64,000 nucleotides of DNA from Herbaspirillum sp. (GCF_017744395.1 NZ_JAGIBI010000002.1:62001-126000); one strand, 5' to 3'; positions 29,502 to 38,850 are shown, numbered from the stretch's first letter. The notes: a model not told the origin generated them from the letters alone. Program-made: numbers and translations.

Positions 29502-30695
29502 TTACAGCTTGCACTGCGTCTTTTCCAACGGCAGGAATGACTTGCCGGAAGACACGATATCCGCATAGTCGTTCTTGTTCGCCATCTTCGACTTCGCCTT
29601 GCCCTTGAGCAGGTAGTAGTTCTTGATCACCTGGTGGTCGCCCTTGCGGATTTCCTCGGTGCCGGTCAGGCCTTCGTACTTCATGCCTTCCATCGCCGCG
29701 ATGACCGCCTTCGGATCGGTGCTGTTGGCCTTGATGATGGCGTCGAGCATGATCTTGGTACAGATGTAGGAACCGGCCAGGCTGTAGTTCGGATCGATCT
29801 TCAGGTTGTCGTTGACCAGCTTGACGAACTCCTTGTTGAACGGCGAATCGATCGCGTGCCAGTATTGCGCGCCGAAGTAGACGCCGTCGCAGATGTCGGC
29901 GCCCAGCGTCTCGAATTGCTCCAGCCCCGAGGCCCAGGCCAGCAGGATCGTACAGTTGTTCTTCATGCCGAAGCTGACCGCCTGGCGCAGCGTGTCGGAA
30001 GACTGGGAGCCGAAGTTCAGCAGCAGCAGCACGTCCGGCTTGGCCGCCATGGCGTTGGTCAGGTAGCCGGAGAATTCCTTCTCGGTCAGCGAGTGGTAGC
30101 TGTTGCCGACATGCTCGATGCCTTTTTCCTTGAAGATGTTCTTGGCCGCGGTCAACAGGCCTTCGCCGAACACGTATTGCGGAGTGATGGTGTACCAGCG
30201 CTTGGCCTTGGGCATCTTTTCCAGCAGCGGGCGCACGGTTTGTTCGATGGCGCCGAAGGTCGGCACCGACCAGCGGAAGGTGGAACGGTTGCAATCGCTG
30301 CCGGTGATCTCGTCGGCGCCGGCGGTGGTGATGAAGATGCCGCCGGCCTTGTCGGCTTCCTTGCCCATGGCCAGGGCCTCGCCGGAGAGGATGCCGCCGG
30401 CGAAGAAGCGCGTGCCCTTCTCGATGGTCTCCTGCATCTTGCGCACGGCGGTGGCCGGCTTGCCTTCGGTGTCGAGCGTCACGTAGCTGGTGTTCTTGCC
30501 CAGCACCTTGCCGTATTTTTGCAGCACCAGCTTCATGCCCATGTCGGCGAACTTGCCGTTGGCGGCGAAGGGGCCTGACATCGGCACCGGACAGCCGAAG
30601 GAAATCGCATCGGCTTGCGCGAACACGTCGTTGAAGGCCAGCGCGCCCGGCGCGGCAAGCGCGGACAGTTTCAGAAAATCGCGACGGTTGATCAT
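29502..30695 (-). CDS. Liv-type ABC transporter substrate-binding protein with twin-arginine-type signal
   Basis: This is the 397-residue periplasmic receptor of the importer. The N-terminus MINRRDFLKLSALAAPGALA carries RRDFLK, which fits the twin-arginine motif, and cleavage is likely near VFAQA. The mature part has the Leu/Ile/Val-binding fold (FGCPVPMSGPFAANGKFADM, then LDTEGKPATAVRKMQE). GGGAG eight bases before the ATG at 30695 supports this start over a GTG at 30701. It is first in the transporter operon. The ligand is unknown; amides, ureides or branched amino acids are possible. Confidence 0.88.
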   Translation of the reverse strand: MINRRDFLKLSALAAPGALAFNDVFAQADAISFGCPVPMSGPFAANGKFADMGMKLVLQKYGKVLGKNTSYVTLDTEGKPATAVRKMQETIEKGTRFFAGGILSGEALAMGKEADKAGGIFITTAGADEITGSDCNRSTFRWSVPTFGAIEQTVRPLLEKMPKAKRWYTITPQYVFGEGLLTAAKNIFKEKGIEHVGNSYHSLTEKEFSGYLTNAMAAKPDVLLLLNFGSQSSDTLRQAVSFGMKNNCTILLAWASGLEQFETLGADICDGVYFGAQYWHAIDSPFNKEFVKLVNDNLKIDPNYSLAGSYICTKIMLDAIIKANSTDPKAVIAAMEGMKYEGLTGTEEIRKGDHQVIKNYYLLKGKAKSKMANKNDYADIVSSGKSFLPLEKTQCKL

Positions 30696-31192
30696 ATTCA
30701 CATCTCCCTCAGGATAAAAAATTCACAGGTGACATCCACGAAACTTCAACGATTCCTAACGCAAATTCCATGCCCAGCAAGACTGAAAATTCGAATGAAA
30801 CGAGACGCCGCGCAAGGGCCGGGCGAGCGCATTCCTCCGTCTGGAAAACGCGGATAAGAAAGGTCGAACGGGCATGACATGATGCGAACGATCATGGCGG
30901 GCTCCTCCTGGCCGTGAAATGCGTGTCTCTCATTCGATGTTGCGATCCGGTGTCCATGCCCCGATGTATGTTCATGCGGTGGCCATGCGGATTTTCTTGT
31001 TTTCCGGAGATGTTCATCTCCATTGCGATTGTCGTCTTTTCCCTCCCTTTGTGCGCTTAATATTTTTCACCGACATTGCAGTGCATTTTGTGCCGCCGCC
31101 GCTGCTTTCTTGCACCAACAACCGGCAGTTCCCGCGGTGTGGAAAAACAAAAAACGGCATGAAGGATTCATGCCGTTTTTATTTTCTCTGCC
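30696..31192. promoter_or_regulatory. Non-coding region between mmsA and the ABC operon (about 500 bp)
   Basis: I see no credible gene. Short frames on the plus strand have no ribosome site or family resemblance. The stretch must hold the promoter of the ABC operon (minus strand) and the mmsA terminator at 31150-31180. The segment around 30980-31110 is less GC-rich than the neighbouring genes. I could not assign -35/-10 or sigma-54 boxes with confidence. Confidence 0.5.
31150..31180. terminator. Rho-independent terminator after mmsA
   Basis: A 13-bp stem (31150-31162 with 31168-31180) around AGGAT has A- and T-runs on its outer sides. It lies 13 bases beyond the mmsA stop on the minus strand. 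Confidence 0.87.
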
Positions 31193-32686
31193 TTACTTCA
31201 TCTGCGGGAACGCGAACTCCGCTCCGGCGCTTGCGGTGTTTGGCCAGCGTTGCATCACCGCCTTGGCACGCGTATAGAAACGCACGCCCTCCGGCCCGTA
31301 CATGTGGTGGTCGCCGAACAGGCTGCGCTTCCAGCCGCCGAAGCTGGAGAAGGCCATCGGCACCGGCAGCGGCACGTTCACGCCGACCATGCCGACTTCG
31401 ATCTGGCGCACGAACTCGCGCGCCACGCCGCCGTCGCGCGTGTACACCGCCACGCCGTTGCCGTATTCGTGGGCATTGATCAGCTCCACCGCGCTGGCGA
31501 TGTCGGGCGCGCGCAGCACGCACAGCACCGGGCCGAAGATTTCTTCCTTGTAGATCGTCATGTCCGGCGTGACGTGGTCGAACAGGGTGCCGCCGACGAA
31601 GAAGCCCTTGTCGAAACCGGGCACCTTGTAGCCGCGGCCGTCGACCACCAGCTTGGCGCCTTCTTCCACGCCGCGGCCGATCAGGCCCTCGATGCGTTCC
31701 TTGGCCGCCGCGGTCACCACCGGACCCATCTCGGCGCCGGCGGCCATGCCTTCGTTGATCTTCAGGCTGCGCGCGCGTTCGGCCAGCGCTTCCACCAGCT
31801 TGTCGCCGGCCGCGCCGACCGCCACCGCGACCGAGATCGCCATGCAGCGCTCGCCGGCCGAGCCGAAGGCCGCGCCCATGAGCGCGTCGACCGCCAGTTG
31901 CATGTCGGCGTCGGGCATCACCACCATGTGGTTCTTGGCGCCGCCCAGCGCCTGCACGCGCTTGCCCTTGGCGGAGCCGCGCGCGTAGATGTACTCGGCG
32001 ATCGGGGTCGAGCCGACGAAGCTGATGGCCTTGACCTGAGGGTGGTCGAGCAGCGCGTCGACGGTGGTCTTGTCGCCCTGCACGACGTTGAAAACGCCGT
32101 CGGGCAAGCCGGCTTCCTGCAGCAGTTCGGCGATCAGCAGCGCGGCCGACGGGTCGCGTTCGGAAGGCTTGAGCACGAAGCTGTTGCCGCAGGCGATGGC
32201 GATCGGGAACATCCACATCGGCACCATCGCCGGGAAGTTGAACGGCGTGATGCCGGCCACCACGCCCAGCGGCTGGCGCATCGACCAGGCGTCGATGCCG
32301 CGCGCGATCTGGTCGGTGTATTCGCCCTTCAACATCTGCGGGATGCCGGCCGCGAACTCGACGATCTCGATGCCGCGCGCGACTTCGCCCTGGGCATCGG
32401 AGAAGGTCTTGCCGTGCTCGCGCACGATGATGCGCGCGAAGTCGTCGGCGCGCTGCTGGATCAGGTGCAGGAAGCGGAACAGCACGCGCGCGCGGGTCAG
32501 CGGCGGGGTGTTGGACCAGGCGCCGAAGGCGGCGGCGCCGGCCTTGACCGCGGCGTCGACCTCATCGGCCGTGCCCAGCGCGACCTGCGCCACCGGCACG
32601 CCTTGCGCCGGATTGAAGACATCGGCGTAGCGGCCGCTGGTGGTATCGACGCGCTTGCCGCCGATGTAGTGGGTGATCTTTTCCAT
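31193..32686 (-). CDS. mmsA: CoA-acylating methylmalonate-semialdehyde dehydrogenase
   Basis: MmsA oxidises methylmalonate or malonate semialdehyde with NAD+ and CoA to propionyl-CoA or acetyl-CoA plus CO2. It is a cytoplasmic tetramer. The 497-residue length is typical. [31 protein letters not shown] and the catalytic Cys in [14 protein letters not shown] near residue 285 are all present. A C-terminal [19 protein letters not shown] follows. It sits 27 bases behind the aminotransferase, which produces its substrate, giving a two-step beta-amino-acid degradation unit. Confidence 0.95.
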   Translation of the reverse strand: MEKITHYIGGKRVDTTSGRYADVFNPAQGVPVAQVALGTADEVDAAVKAGAAAFGAWSNTPPLTRARVLFRFLHLIQQRADDFARIIVREHGKTFSDAQGEVARGIEIVEFAAGIPQMLKGEYTDQIARGIDAWSMRQPLGVVAGITPFNFPAMVPMWMFPIAIACGNSFVLKPSERDPSAALLIAELLQEAGLPDGVFNVVQGDKTTVDALLDHPQVKAISFVGSTPIAEYIYARGSAKGKRVQALGGAKNHMVVMPDADMQLAVDALMGAAFGSAGERCMAISVAVAVGAAGDKLVEALAERARSLKINEGMAAGAEMGPVVTAAAKERIEGLIGRGVEEGAKLVVDGRGYKVPGFDKGFFVGGTLFDHVTPDMTIYKEEIFGPVLCVLRAPDIASAVELINAHEYGNGVAVYTRDGGVAREFVRQIEVGMVGVNVPLPVPMAFSSFGGWKRSLFGDHHMYGPEGVRFYTRAKAVMQRWPNTASAGAEFAFPQMK

Positions 32687-32713
32687 TGTTGCCCGTTGCT
32701 CCGTTATTTGTGA

Positions 32714-34036
32714 TCAGGCCAGCGTCTTGAGGATCGCGGCCAGCTTGCCGAACAGTTCGTCGATTTGCTGCTTGTTGATGATCAGCGGCGGCGACAGCGC
32801 GATGATGTCGCCGGTCACGCGGATCAGGATGCCGTCGTTGAAGGCGCGCACGAAGGCGTCGTAGGCGCGTGCGCCAACCTTGCCCGGAATCGATGCCAGC
32901 TCGATGCCGGCGATCAGGCCGATGGTGCGCACGTCGATCACGTGCGGCAGGCCGCGCAGCGCGTGCGCCGCATCCTGGAAGTAGTCCGACACCGATTGCG
33001 CATGCTCCAGCACGCCTTCCTGCTGGAACACGTCCAGCGAAGCCAGGCCGGCGGCGCAGGCCAGCGGATGGCCCGAATAGGTGTAGCCGTGGAACAGCTC
33101 GATGCCGTCCGGGCCGTTCATGAAGGCGTCGTGGATCTCTTGTTTGACGAACACCGCGCCCATCGGCACCACGCCGTTGGTCAGACCCTTGGCGGTAGTG
33201 AAGATGTCCGGTTCGACGTCGAAATAGTCGGAGGCGAACGGCGTGCCCAGGCGGCCGAAGCCGGTGATCACTTCGTCGAAGATCAGCAGGATGCCGTGCT
33301 TGGTGCACAGCTCGCGCAGGCGCTTCAGATAGCCCTTGGGCGGCACCAGCACGCCGGTTGAGCCGGCTACCGGCTCGACGATCACGGCGGCGATGTTGGA
33401 GGCGTCATGCAGCGCGACCAGGCGCTCCAGCTCGTCGGCCAGGTGTGCGCCGTATTCCGGCTCGCCCTTGGTGAAGGCGTTCTTTTCCAGGTTGTGGGTG
33501 TGCGGCAGGTGGTCCACGCCCGCGATCAGCGCGCTGCTGAAGGTCTTGCGGTTGCCGCCGATGCCGCCCACCGACATGCCGCCGAAGCCGACGCCGTGGT
33601 AGCCGCGCTCGCGGCCGATCAGGCGGGTGCGGGTGGCGTTGCCCTTGGCGCGGTGGTAGGCCAGCGCGATCTTCAGCGCGGTATCCACCGCTTCCGAACC
33701 GGAGCCGGTGTAGAACACGTTGGCGAAACGGTTGCCGGTGTAGGCCTTGAGGCGCTCGGCCAGTTCGAAGGCGCTCGGGTGGCCGAGCTGGAAGGACGGC
33801 GCGTAGTCGAGGGTGGCCACCGACTTCTGCACGGCCGACACGATCTTGGGATGGGCGTGGCCCAGCGGCACGCACCACAGGCCGGCGGTGCCGTCGAGGA
33901 TGGCATTGCCGGCGTCGTCGCGGTAATGCATGCCTTCGGCCGAGACCAGCATGCGCGGGCTGGCCTTGAAATTGCGGTTGGCGGTAAATGGCATCCAGTA
34001 GGCGGAGAGGCCGGCTTTTTGTTCGGTATGGGACAT
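32714..34036 (-). CDS. Omega-amino acid:pyruvate aminotransferase (class III, beta-alanine transaminase type)
   Basis: This PLP enzyme moves the amino group of a beta- or omega-amino acid to pyruvate, making malonate semialdehyde from beta-alanine. AYWMPFTANRNFKASPRM near the N-terminus is characteristic of this subgroup. FYTGSGSEAVDTALKIA, FDEVITGFGRLG and the PLP Lys in TTAKGLTNGVVPMGAVF follow. The ATG at 34036 gives 440 residues, the family length; an ATG at 34048 and a GTG at 34087 are also in frame, and none has a clear ribosome site. mmsA follows and a MocR regulator is divergent. Confidence 0.9.
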   Translation of the reverse strand: MSHTEQKAGLSAYWMPFTANRNFKASPRMLVSAEGMHYRDDAGNAILDGTAGLWCVPLGHAHPKIVSAVQKSVATLDYAPSFQLGHPSAFELAERLKAYTGNRFANVFYTGSGSEAVDTALKIALAYHRAKGNATRTRLIGRERGYHGVGFGGMSVGGIGGNRKTFSSALIAGVDHLPHTHNLEKNAFTKGEPEYGAHLADELERLVALHDASNIAAVIVEPVAGSTGVLVPPKGYLKRLRELCTKHGILLIFDEVITGFGRLGTPFASDYFDVEPDIFTTAKGLTNGVVPMGAVFVKQEIHDAFMNGPDGIELFHGYTYSGHPLACAAGLASLDVFQQEGVLEHAQSVSDYFQDAAHALRGLPHVIDVRTIGLIAGIELASIPGKVGARAYDAFVRAFNDGILIRVTGDIIALSPPLIINKQQIDELFGKLAAILKTLA

Positions 34037-34124
34037 GGAACGCACCATTTGAGCGAAGTTGGGAACGACTTGATTATTGCCAGACACTCGCAGTATTGTT
34101 AGCTACACTTTCAAATTTGATCTG

Positions 34125-34157
34125 AAACTGTATTGTTTATTTCAATAAACTGTATTG
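34125..34157. promoter_or_regulatory. Direct repeats AAACTGTATTG, likely MocR operator
   Basis: AAACTGTATTG occurs at 34125-34135 and again at 34147-34157, exactly 22 bases apart start to start, or about two helical turns. They lie in an AT-rich part of the 334-bp gap between the aminotransferase and MocR-type genes. A one-mismatch partial copy, CAGTATTG, is at 34091-34098. MocR/GabR/TauR regulators are known to bind direct repeats on one DNA face. Confidence 0.6.
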
Positions 34158-34370
34158 ATTGATTCGGCGGGAGCACGGTGCGGCAGCTCGCTTCGCTTTA
34201 CCGTTGGAAAATGCCGTGCAGTGGCGATTTTCCGGAGCATGAGGCGATATGGCGAAGTGCCCGCAGTACGCTGATGTGTGCTGGACGGAAACAATACACT
34301 TTTAAAAAAGATCGAACACTTCAAGCCGGCGGCCAATGAGGTCGCCTGGCAATACGCCGAGAGGATGTCC

Positions 34371-35789
34371 ATGGCCAAGCTTCAGCGCGCGCCGCTGCAA
34401 CTGGATTTGCAAAGGAATACCGCCGCCCGGCTGGTGGAGCAGGTGGCCGACGGGTTGGCGCTGCTGATCGAGCGCGGCGAGCTGCGTTCGGGCGAGCGCC
34501 TGCCGTCGGTGCGGCAACTGGCCGAGAGCCACGGCATCGGCGCCTCTACCGTGGTCGAGGCCTATGAGCAATTGGTGGCGCGCGGCATGCTGCTGGCGCG
34601 GCGCGGAGCCGGCTTCTTCGTCGCCGCGCGCGCCGGGCTGGCAGGGGCGCGCGCGGTGTTCACACCGCACGAGCCGGTGATCGACTCGGCCTGGCTGCTG
34701 TCGGAAATGTTCGCCGACGAGCGGGTGCCGATCAAGGCCGGCTGCGGCTGGCTGCCGGGTAAGTGGCTCAACGACGAAGGTTTGCACCAGGCCGAGCGCC
34801 GCATCATTCGTTCACCCGGCGCGCAGCAGGTCGGTTACGGCCATCCTTTCGGCTATGCGCCGCTGCGCCAGCTGATCGCGCAATTCCTCGGCCACTGGTC
34901 GCTCGACGTCGCCATCGACCAGGTGCTGACCACCCACGGCGCGACCCAGGCGCTGGACCTGGTGATCCGCACCATGACCCAGCCCGGCGACACGGTGATG
35001 ATCGACGATCCCGGCTACTGCAACCTGATCGCGATGCTGCGCCTGGCCGGGCTGAATGTGATCGGCGTGCCGCGCACGCCCGGCGGCGTCGACACCGACA
35101 TGCTGGAAACGCTGGCGCGCGCCCACCAGCCCAAGATGTTCTTCACCACCAGCGTGCTGCAAAACCCGACCGGCACTTCCTACACGCCGGCCTGCGCCAT
35201 GCGTGTGCTGCAGGCGGCTGAACGGCATGGCTTCTGGGTGGTGGAGGACGACATCTTCCGCGAGCTGGGCCAGGCCACCGATCCGATGCTGGCCGCGCTG
35301 GACGGCTTGCAGCGGGTGATCTACGTGGGCAGCTATTCCAAGACCATCGCGCCATCGCTGCGCGTGGGCTACGTCGCGTGCCAGCGCGAACTGGCGCGCC
35401 AGATCGTGCATACCAAGATGGTGCTGACGCTGACCAATTCCGAGATCAACGAGCGCCTGGTCCACAACGTGCTGACCGAAGGCCACCACCGGCGCCACGT
35501 GCAGACGCTCAACGCCACGCTGCTCAATGCGCAGTCCACGCTCAACGCCAAGCTGGCCGACGCCGGCCTCACGCCCTTCACCGCGGCGCGCGGCGGCATG
35601 TTCACCTGGGCCACGCTGGAAGGCAGCGGCCTGTCGGCGCGCGAGATCGCCGACCGCGCGCGGCAAAAGGGCATCTGGCTGGCGCCGGGCGACTTCTTCC
35701 ACCTGGCGCCGCCGCAGGTGCCGAGCTTCCGTTTCAATGTGGGCTATGCGGATGCGCCGGAGTTGTTCGATTTCTTCCGCGCGCTGTAG
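34371..35789 (+). CDS. MocR-type regulator (GntR winged helix fused to class-I aminotransferase)
   Basis: The 472-residue protein has an N-terminal GntR winged helix (about 20-95, with GERLPSVRQLAESHGIGAST and RRGAGFFV). An aminotransferase-like domain follows that keeps the PLP Lys in YVGSYSKTIAPSLRVGY. MocR proteins sense PLP together with an amino compound, as GabR does GABA and TauR taurine. GAGAGG six bases before the ATG at 34371 favours this start. It is divergent from the omega-aminotransferase and very likely controls that gene and mmsA. The inducer may be a beta-amino acid. Confidence 0.93.
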   Translation: MAKLQRAPLQLDLQRNTAARLVEQVADGLALLIERGELRSGERLPSVRQLAESHGIGASTVVEAYEQLVARGMLLARRGAGFFVAARAGLAGARAVFTPHEPVIDSAWLLSEMFADERVPIKAGCGWLPGKWLNDEGLHQAERRIIRSPGAQQVGYGHPFGYAPLRQLIAQFLGHWSLDVAIDQVLTTHGATQALDLVIRTMTQPGDTVMIDDPGYCNLIAMLRLAGLNVIGVPRTPGGVDTDMLETLARAHQPKMFFTTSVLQNPTGTSYTPACAMRVLQAAERHGFWVVEDDIFRELGQATDPMLAALDGLQRVIYVGSYSKTIAPSLRVGYVACQRELARQIVHTKMVLTLTNSEINERLVHNVLTEGHHRRHVQTLNATLLNAQSTLNAKLADAGLTPFTAARGGMFTWATLEGSGLSAREIADRARQKGIWLAPGDFFHLAPPQVPSFRFNVGYADAPELFDFFRAL

Positions 35790-35873
35790 CGGGGGAGTTG
35801 CTTACACTTCTTCACGCAGGCGTTTTGGCTGGCCAGTAGAATGGTTGTTCCCTATTCGCGAGGAACGCCACGC

Positions 35874-36518
35874 ATGAGCATTTCCACCCCGACTTCAGGC
35901 ATCCGCGCCGTCGTGTTCGATTTCGGCGGCGTGCTGTTCGACTGGAGCCCGCTGCACGTCTACCGACACCTGATCGCCGACGACGCCGAGCGCCTGCATT
36001 TCCTGACCCACATCTGTTCGCCCGAATGGAATATCCAGCAGGATGGCGGCCGCTCGCTGGCCGATGGCACCGCGCTGCTGGTGCGGCAGCATCCGCAATA
36101 CGAGAGCCTGATCCGCGTCTTCTACGACCGCTGGAAGGAAATGCTGCGCGGCCAGCTGGATGAGGGCGTGGCGCTGCTGAAGGACTTGCACGCGAAGCAG
36201 GTGCCGCTGTTCGGCCTGACCAACTGGTCGGCCGAGACCTTTCCGTTCGCGCGCGACAACTACGATTTCCTCAGTGTGTTCCAGGACATCGTGGTGTCGG
36301 GCGAAGAGAAATGCATCAAGCCCGATGCGCGCATCTACGAGATTGCGCTGGCGCGCTATGGCCGCCATCTGGTGGATCTGAAACCGAGGGAGTTGGTGTT
36401 CATCGACGATGTGAAGAAGAACGTCGAGGCGGCGCAGGCCTTGGGATGGCGCGGCATCCATCATGTGGATGCGGGCGAGACGCGTGCGCAGTTGAAGTTG
36501 CTGGGATTGCCGTTATAA
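35874..36518 (+). CDS. HAD-superfamily hydrolase (2-haloacid dehalogenase / epoxide-hydrolase N-terminal type)
   Basis: The 214-residue cytoplasmic enzyme has HAD motif I VVFDFGGVLFDWSP (Asp nucleophile near residue 15), motif II GLTNWSAE, the motif III Lys in EEKCIKPDARIYE and motif IV VFIDDVKKNVEAA. An FGGVLFDWSP motif I is typical of the subgroup including YihX-like sugar phosphatases and some haloacid dehalogenases. GAGGAA precedes the ATG. The substrate is unknown. A palindromic repeat follows the stop. Confidence 0.88.
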   Translation: MSISTPTSGIRAVVFDFGGVLFDWSPLHVYRHLIADDAERLHFLTHICSPEWNIQQDGGRSLADGTALLVRQHPQYESLIRVFYDRWKEMLRGQLDEGVALLKDLHAKQVPLFGLTNWSAETFPFARDNYDFLSVFQDIVVSGEEKCIKPDARIYEIALARYGRHLVDLKPRELVFIDDVKKNVEAAQALGWRGIHHVDAGETRAQLKLLGLPL

Positions 36519-36526
36519 AAGGCGCA

Positions 36527-36556
36527 CCGTCATCCCGGCCCGCGCCGGGATGACGG
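36527..36556. repeat. GTCATCCCGGC-type palindrome, copy 1
   Basis: CCGTCATCCCGGC (36527-36539) is the exact complement of 36544-36556 around a 4-base loop, a 13-bp stem. It sits between convergent genes. Similar half-sites recur at 42087 and 46056, so it belongs to a dispersed family. Confidence 0.75.
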
Positions 36557-36571
36557 ATTAGTGGCGGCAGG

Positions 36572-37285
36572 TCAGTTGCAATTGCCGCCGTCGATATCGC
36601 ATTGCGCGATTGGAGAGCCGGCATTGCCGGCCGTATCGCCGCGGGTTTCCTGCTGCAGGAACTGCGCCCACTCTTCAGGCCGTCCCAGCCACATTCCCAC
36701 ATCCAGCACTTCCAGCGTATCGCCCCGCTGCAGCACGAAGGTGGGGAAGCCACGGCCGCCGACGTAGTTCAGCAGCTCGCGGCTGGCTTCGATGTGCCGG
36801 GCCAGTTCCTCTTCTTCGATCTTGTGCAAGGCCTGCGTAAAGGCGTCCGCATCGGCGCCCAGCTTCTGCGCCAGTGCGACCAGCGTGCTTTCGTCGGAGA
36901 TGCGCAGGCCGTCCCGATAATGCGCGAGCTGGATCACGGCCAGCATGTCCAGTCCGGCATCGTTGCCCTTGAGCGCCTGCATGGCCAGCACCGCGGCGAT
37001 CGGCGGCGCCGAGTCGAATACCGCGCTGGTATCGGTCAGCAGCCCGTTGAAGTAGTTGTCGCCGAAGGTTTGTCCGGTCATCTGCGCGATGCGGCGGTCG
37101 TGCGGCATCACGTAGTTGCGCAATCCGGCATCGACCTGGCGCCGGCTTGGGCCGGCCATCATGCCGCCGCCGTGCGCCTGTACCGGCAGCACCTTGCGCG
37201 CCGCCGCCACCAGCGGCGCGGCGCCGTAGCACCAGCCGCACAGCGGATCGTAGATGTAGTGGAGGGCTTGGGTTGTCGCGTTCAT
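36572..37285 (-). CDS. DsbA-family (FrnE-like) thioredoxin-fold oxidoreductase
   Basis: The 237-residue protein starts HYIYDPLCGWCYGAAPL with the redox motif CGWC at residues 16-19 and no signal peptide, so it is probably cytoplasmic. GGRGFPTFVLQRGD is the cis-Pro loop. The helical insertion between resembles 2-hydroxychromene isomerase/FrnE proteins. The tail CDIDGGNC adds a Cys pair. It overlaps no neighbour but lies 2 bases behind the NAD(P)-binding gene, suggesting one transcript. Confidence 0.87.
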   Translation of the reverse strand: MNATTQALHYIYDPLCGWCYGAAPLVAAARKVLPVQAHGGGMMAGPSRRQVDAGLRNYVMPHDRRIAQMTGQTFGDNYFNGLLTDTSAVFDSAPPIAAVLAMQALKGNDAGLDMLAVIQLAHYRDGLRISDESTLVALAQKLGADADAFTQALHKIEEEELARHIEASRELLNYVGGRGFPTFVLQRGDTLEVLDVGMWLGRPEEWAQFLQQETRGDTAGNAGSPIAQCDIDGGNCN

Positions 37286-37287
37286 GC

Positions 37288-37899
37288 TCAGTAGCCTACC
37301 GTGAAACGCGCGCGCACGTGCTTCGGCTGTTCCAGTTCATCCAGCAGGGCGATGGCGAAATCCTCGTAGGAGATCGAGCTCTTGCCGTCGGCGGCGACCA
37401 GCAACTGGTTCTGGCCCAGGCGGAACTTGCCGGTGCGCTCGCCCGGCACGAACAGCGCGGACGGCGACAGGAAAGTCCACGCGATATCCTTTTCATTGCG
37501 CAGGTCGTTCAGGAAGTCGCGGCCGGCCGAGGCTTCCGGCTTGTATTCGGCGGGGAATTCCGGGGTGTCGATCAGCGCCTTGCCCGGTGCGATTTCCAGG
37601 CTGCCGGCGCCGCCCACCACGGCCAGGCGCTTGACGCCGGCTTGCTTCACCGCAGGCAGCAGATCGGCCGCCTTGAAGTTGGCGAAACGGCCGCTGGAAA
37701 CCACGGCGTCGGCGCCCTGGAGGGCGGCCGCCAGCGCGGCGGTATCGTGGACGTCGGCGCTGCGAGCGGTGACGTTGGCGCGTGCCGCGATCTTAGAGGC
37801 GTCGCGGGCGATGGCGATGACGCTGTGGCCGCGGCGCAGGGCTTCTTCGAGGATGCGGCTGCCGACGTTGCCGGTGGCGCCGATGATGGCGATGTTCAT
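37288..37899 (-). CDS. NAD(P)-binding Rossmann-fold protein (atypical SDR, NmrA/YwnB-like)
   Basis: The 203-residue protein opens MNIAIIGATGNVGSRILEEAL, a GxxGxxG nucleotide-binding loop. VVSSGRFANFKAADLLPAVKQAG and LAVVGGAGSLEIAPG follow. It lacks the Tyr-x-x-x-Lys catalytic pair of classical SDRs, as atypical YwnB-like members do. AAGGAAACACC before the ATG supports the start at 37899. It is upstream of the DsbA-like gene and downstream of the MBL gene on the same strand, possibly one unit. Confidence 0.88.
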   Translation of the reverse strand: MNIAIIGATGNVGSRILEEALRRGHSVIAIARDASKIAARANVTARSADVHDTAALAAALQGADAVVSSGRFANFKAADLLPAVKQAGVKRLAVVGGAGSLEIAPGKALIDTPEFPAEYKPEASAGRDFLNDLRNEKDIAWTFLSPSALFVPGERTGKFRLGQNQLLVAADGKSSISYEDFAIALLDELEQPKHVRARFTVGY

Positions 37900-37956
37900 G
37901 GTGTTTCCTTTCAACTCAGTGGATGTAGTAAGTGTAGTGGACGGGCAGGAGTCGGC

Positions 37957-38850
37957 TCAGGGCCACTTCATCTCGCCCTTGATGACCTTGGCGGAGAGTT
38001 CCAGCGAAGCGCTGTCGCCCAGTTCCGGATAGCGCTGCTGCATGGCGGTAACCAGCGCGGCGGCGTCGGCGGCCTTGGCGGCTTCCTCATCGAAGGCCTT
38101 CAGGTAGTTGCGGGTGAAGCGTACCGATTCGATGTCCAGCGGCGCGCCTTCCGAGAAGTGGCCCGGCACCACGACTTTCGGTTTCAGCTTCTCGATGCGG
38201 TTCAGCGTGCCCAGCCAATCCTTGCGCGACTTCAGGCTTTGCGTATCGGCGATCCAGACATGCAGCTTGCCGTCCACCACCACGCCGCCGACCACCGCCT
38301 TGAGCGACGGAATCCACACGAAGCTGCGTTCCGGTTGCGGGCCATCGAGGCCGGTGATTTCCAGCTTGCGGCCTTCCAGCGTCAGGTTGCGGCCCTTCAG
38401 CGCTTCGGGCACGATGGTCGCGGCCGGCGCGTTGTCGCCCAGCTTGGGGCCCCAGTAGGCCAGCTTGCCTTGAACGGTTTCGCGGATGTGCGCCACGGTC
38501 TGCGGAGTGGCGACGATCTTCGCGTCCGGATAGGCGGCGTGGATGGTGTCCAGGCCGAAGTAGTAGTCCGGGTCGCCGTGGCTGATGTAGATGGTGGTCA
38601 GCTTCTTGCCGCTGGCGCGGATCTTTTCCACCACTTGCTGCGCTTCGCGCTTGCCGAACTGGGCATCGACCAGGATCGCTTCGCGCTGGCCGGTGACCAG
38701 CACGGACGAGACCGGGAAGATGGCTTGCTTGCCGGGGTTGTAGACGTCCAGCTTGAGCGCGTCGGCGGCTTGCGCGCCGGCGGCGGTGAAGCCGGTGGCG
38801 GCCAGCGCCAGCGTCAGAGAGAGGCGCAGCAGGCGGGTGGGGAAGTTCAT
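37957..38850 (-). CDS. Exported MBL-fold protein with degenerate metal motif
   Basis: The 297-residue protein has a signal peptide (cut near AGAQAAD) and a metallo-beta-lactamase fold. Where active enzymes have HxHxDH, this one has HGDPDY in TIYISHGDPDYYFGLD, so two of the four usual ligands are Asp and Tyr. VVPGHFSEG keeps a later His. It may bind one metal, bind another metal, or be non-catalytic. A LysR gene is divergent with a palindrome between. Confidence 0.85.
   Translation of the reverse strand: MNFPTRLLRLSLTLALAATGFTAAGAQAADALKLDVYNPGKQAIFPVSSVLVTGQREAILVDAQFGKREAQQVVEKIRASGKKLTTIYISHGDPDYYFGLDTIHAAYPDAKIVATPQTVAHIRETVQGKLAYWGPKLGDNAPAATIVPEALKGRNLTLEGRKLEITGLDGPQPERSFVWIPSLKAVVGGVVVDGKLHVWIADTQSLKSRKDWLGTLNRIEKLKPKVVVPGHFSEGAPLDIESVRFTRNYLKAFDEEAAKAADAAALVTAMQQRYPELGDSASLELSAKVIKGEMKWP

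Noticed and set aside
31040-31130. GGCAC...TGC on the minus strand considered as a sigma-54 promoter for the ABC operon
   Set aside because: The GG and GC elements are two bases too close for a sigma-54 site, and it lies about 400 bases from the start codon.
30919-31479. Plus-strand open frame in the gap before mmsA
   Set aside because: It runs through the mmsA terminator into antisense mmsA, has no ribosome site and no family resemblance.
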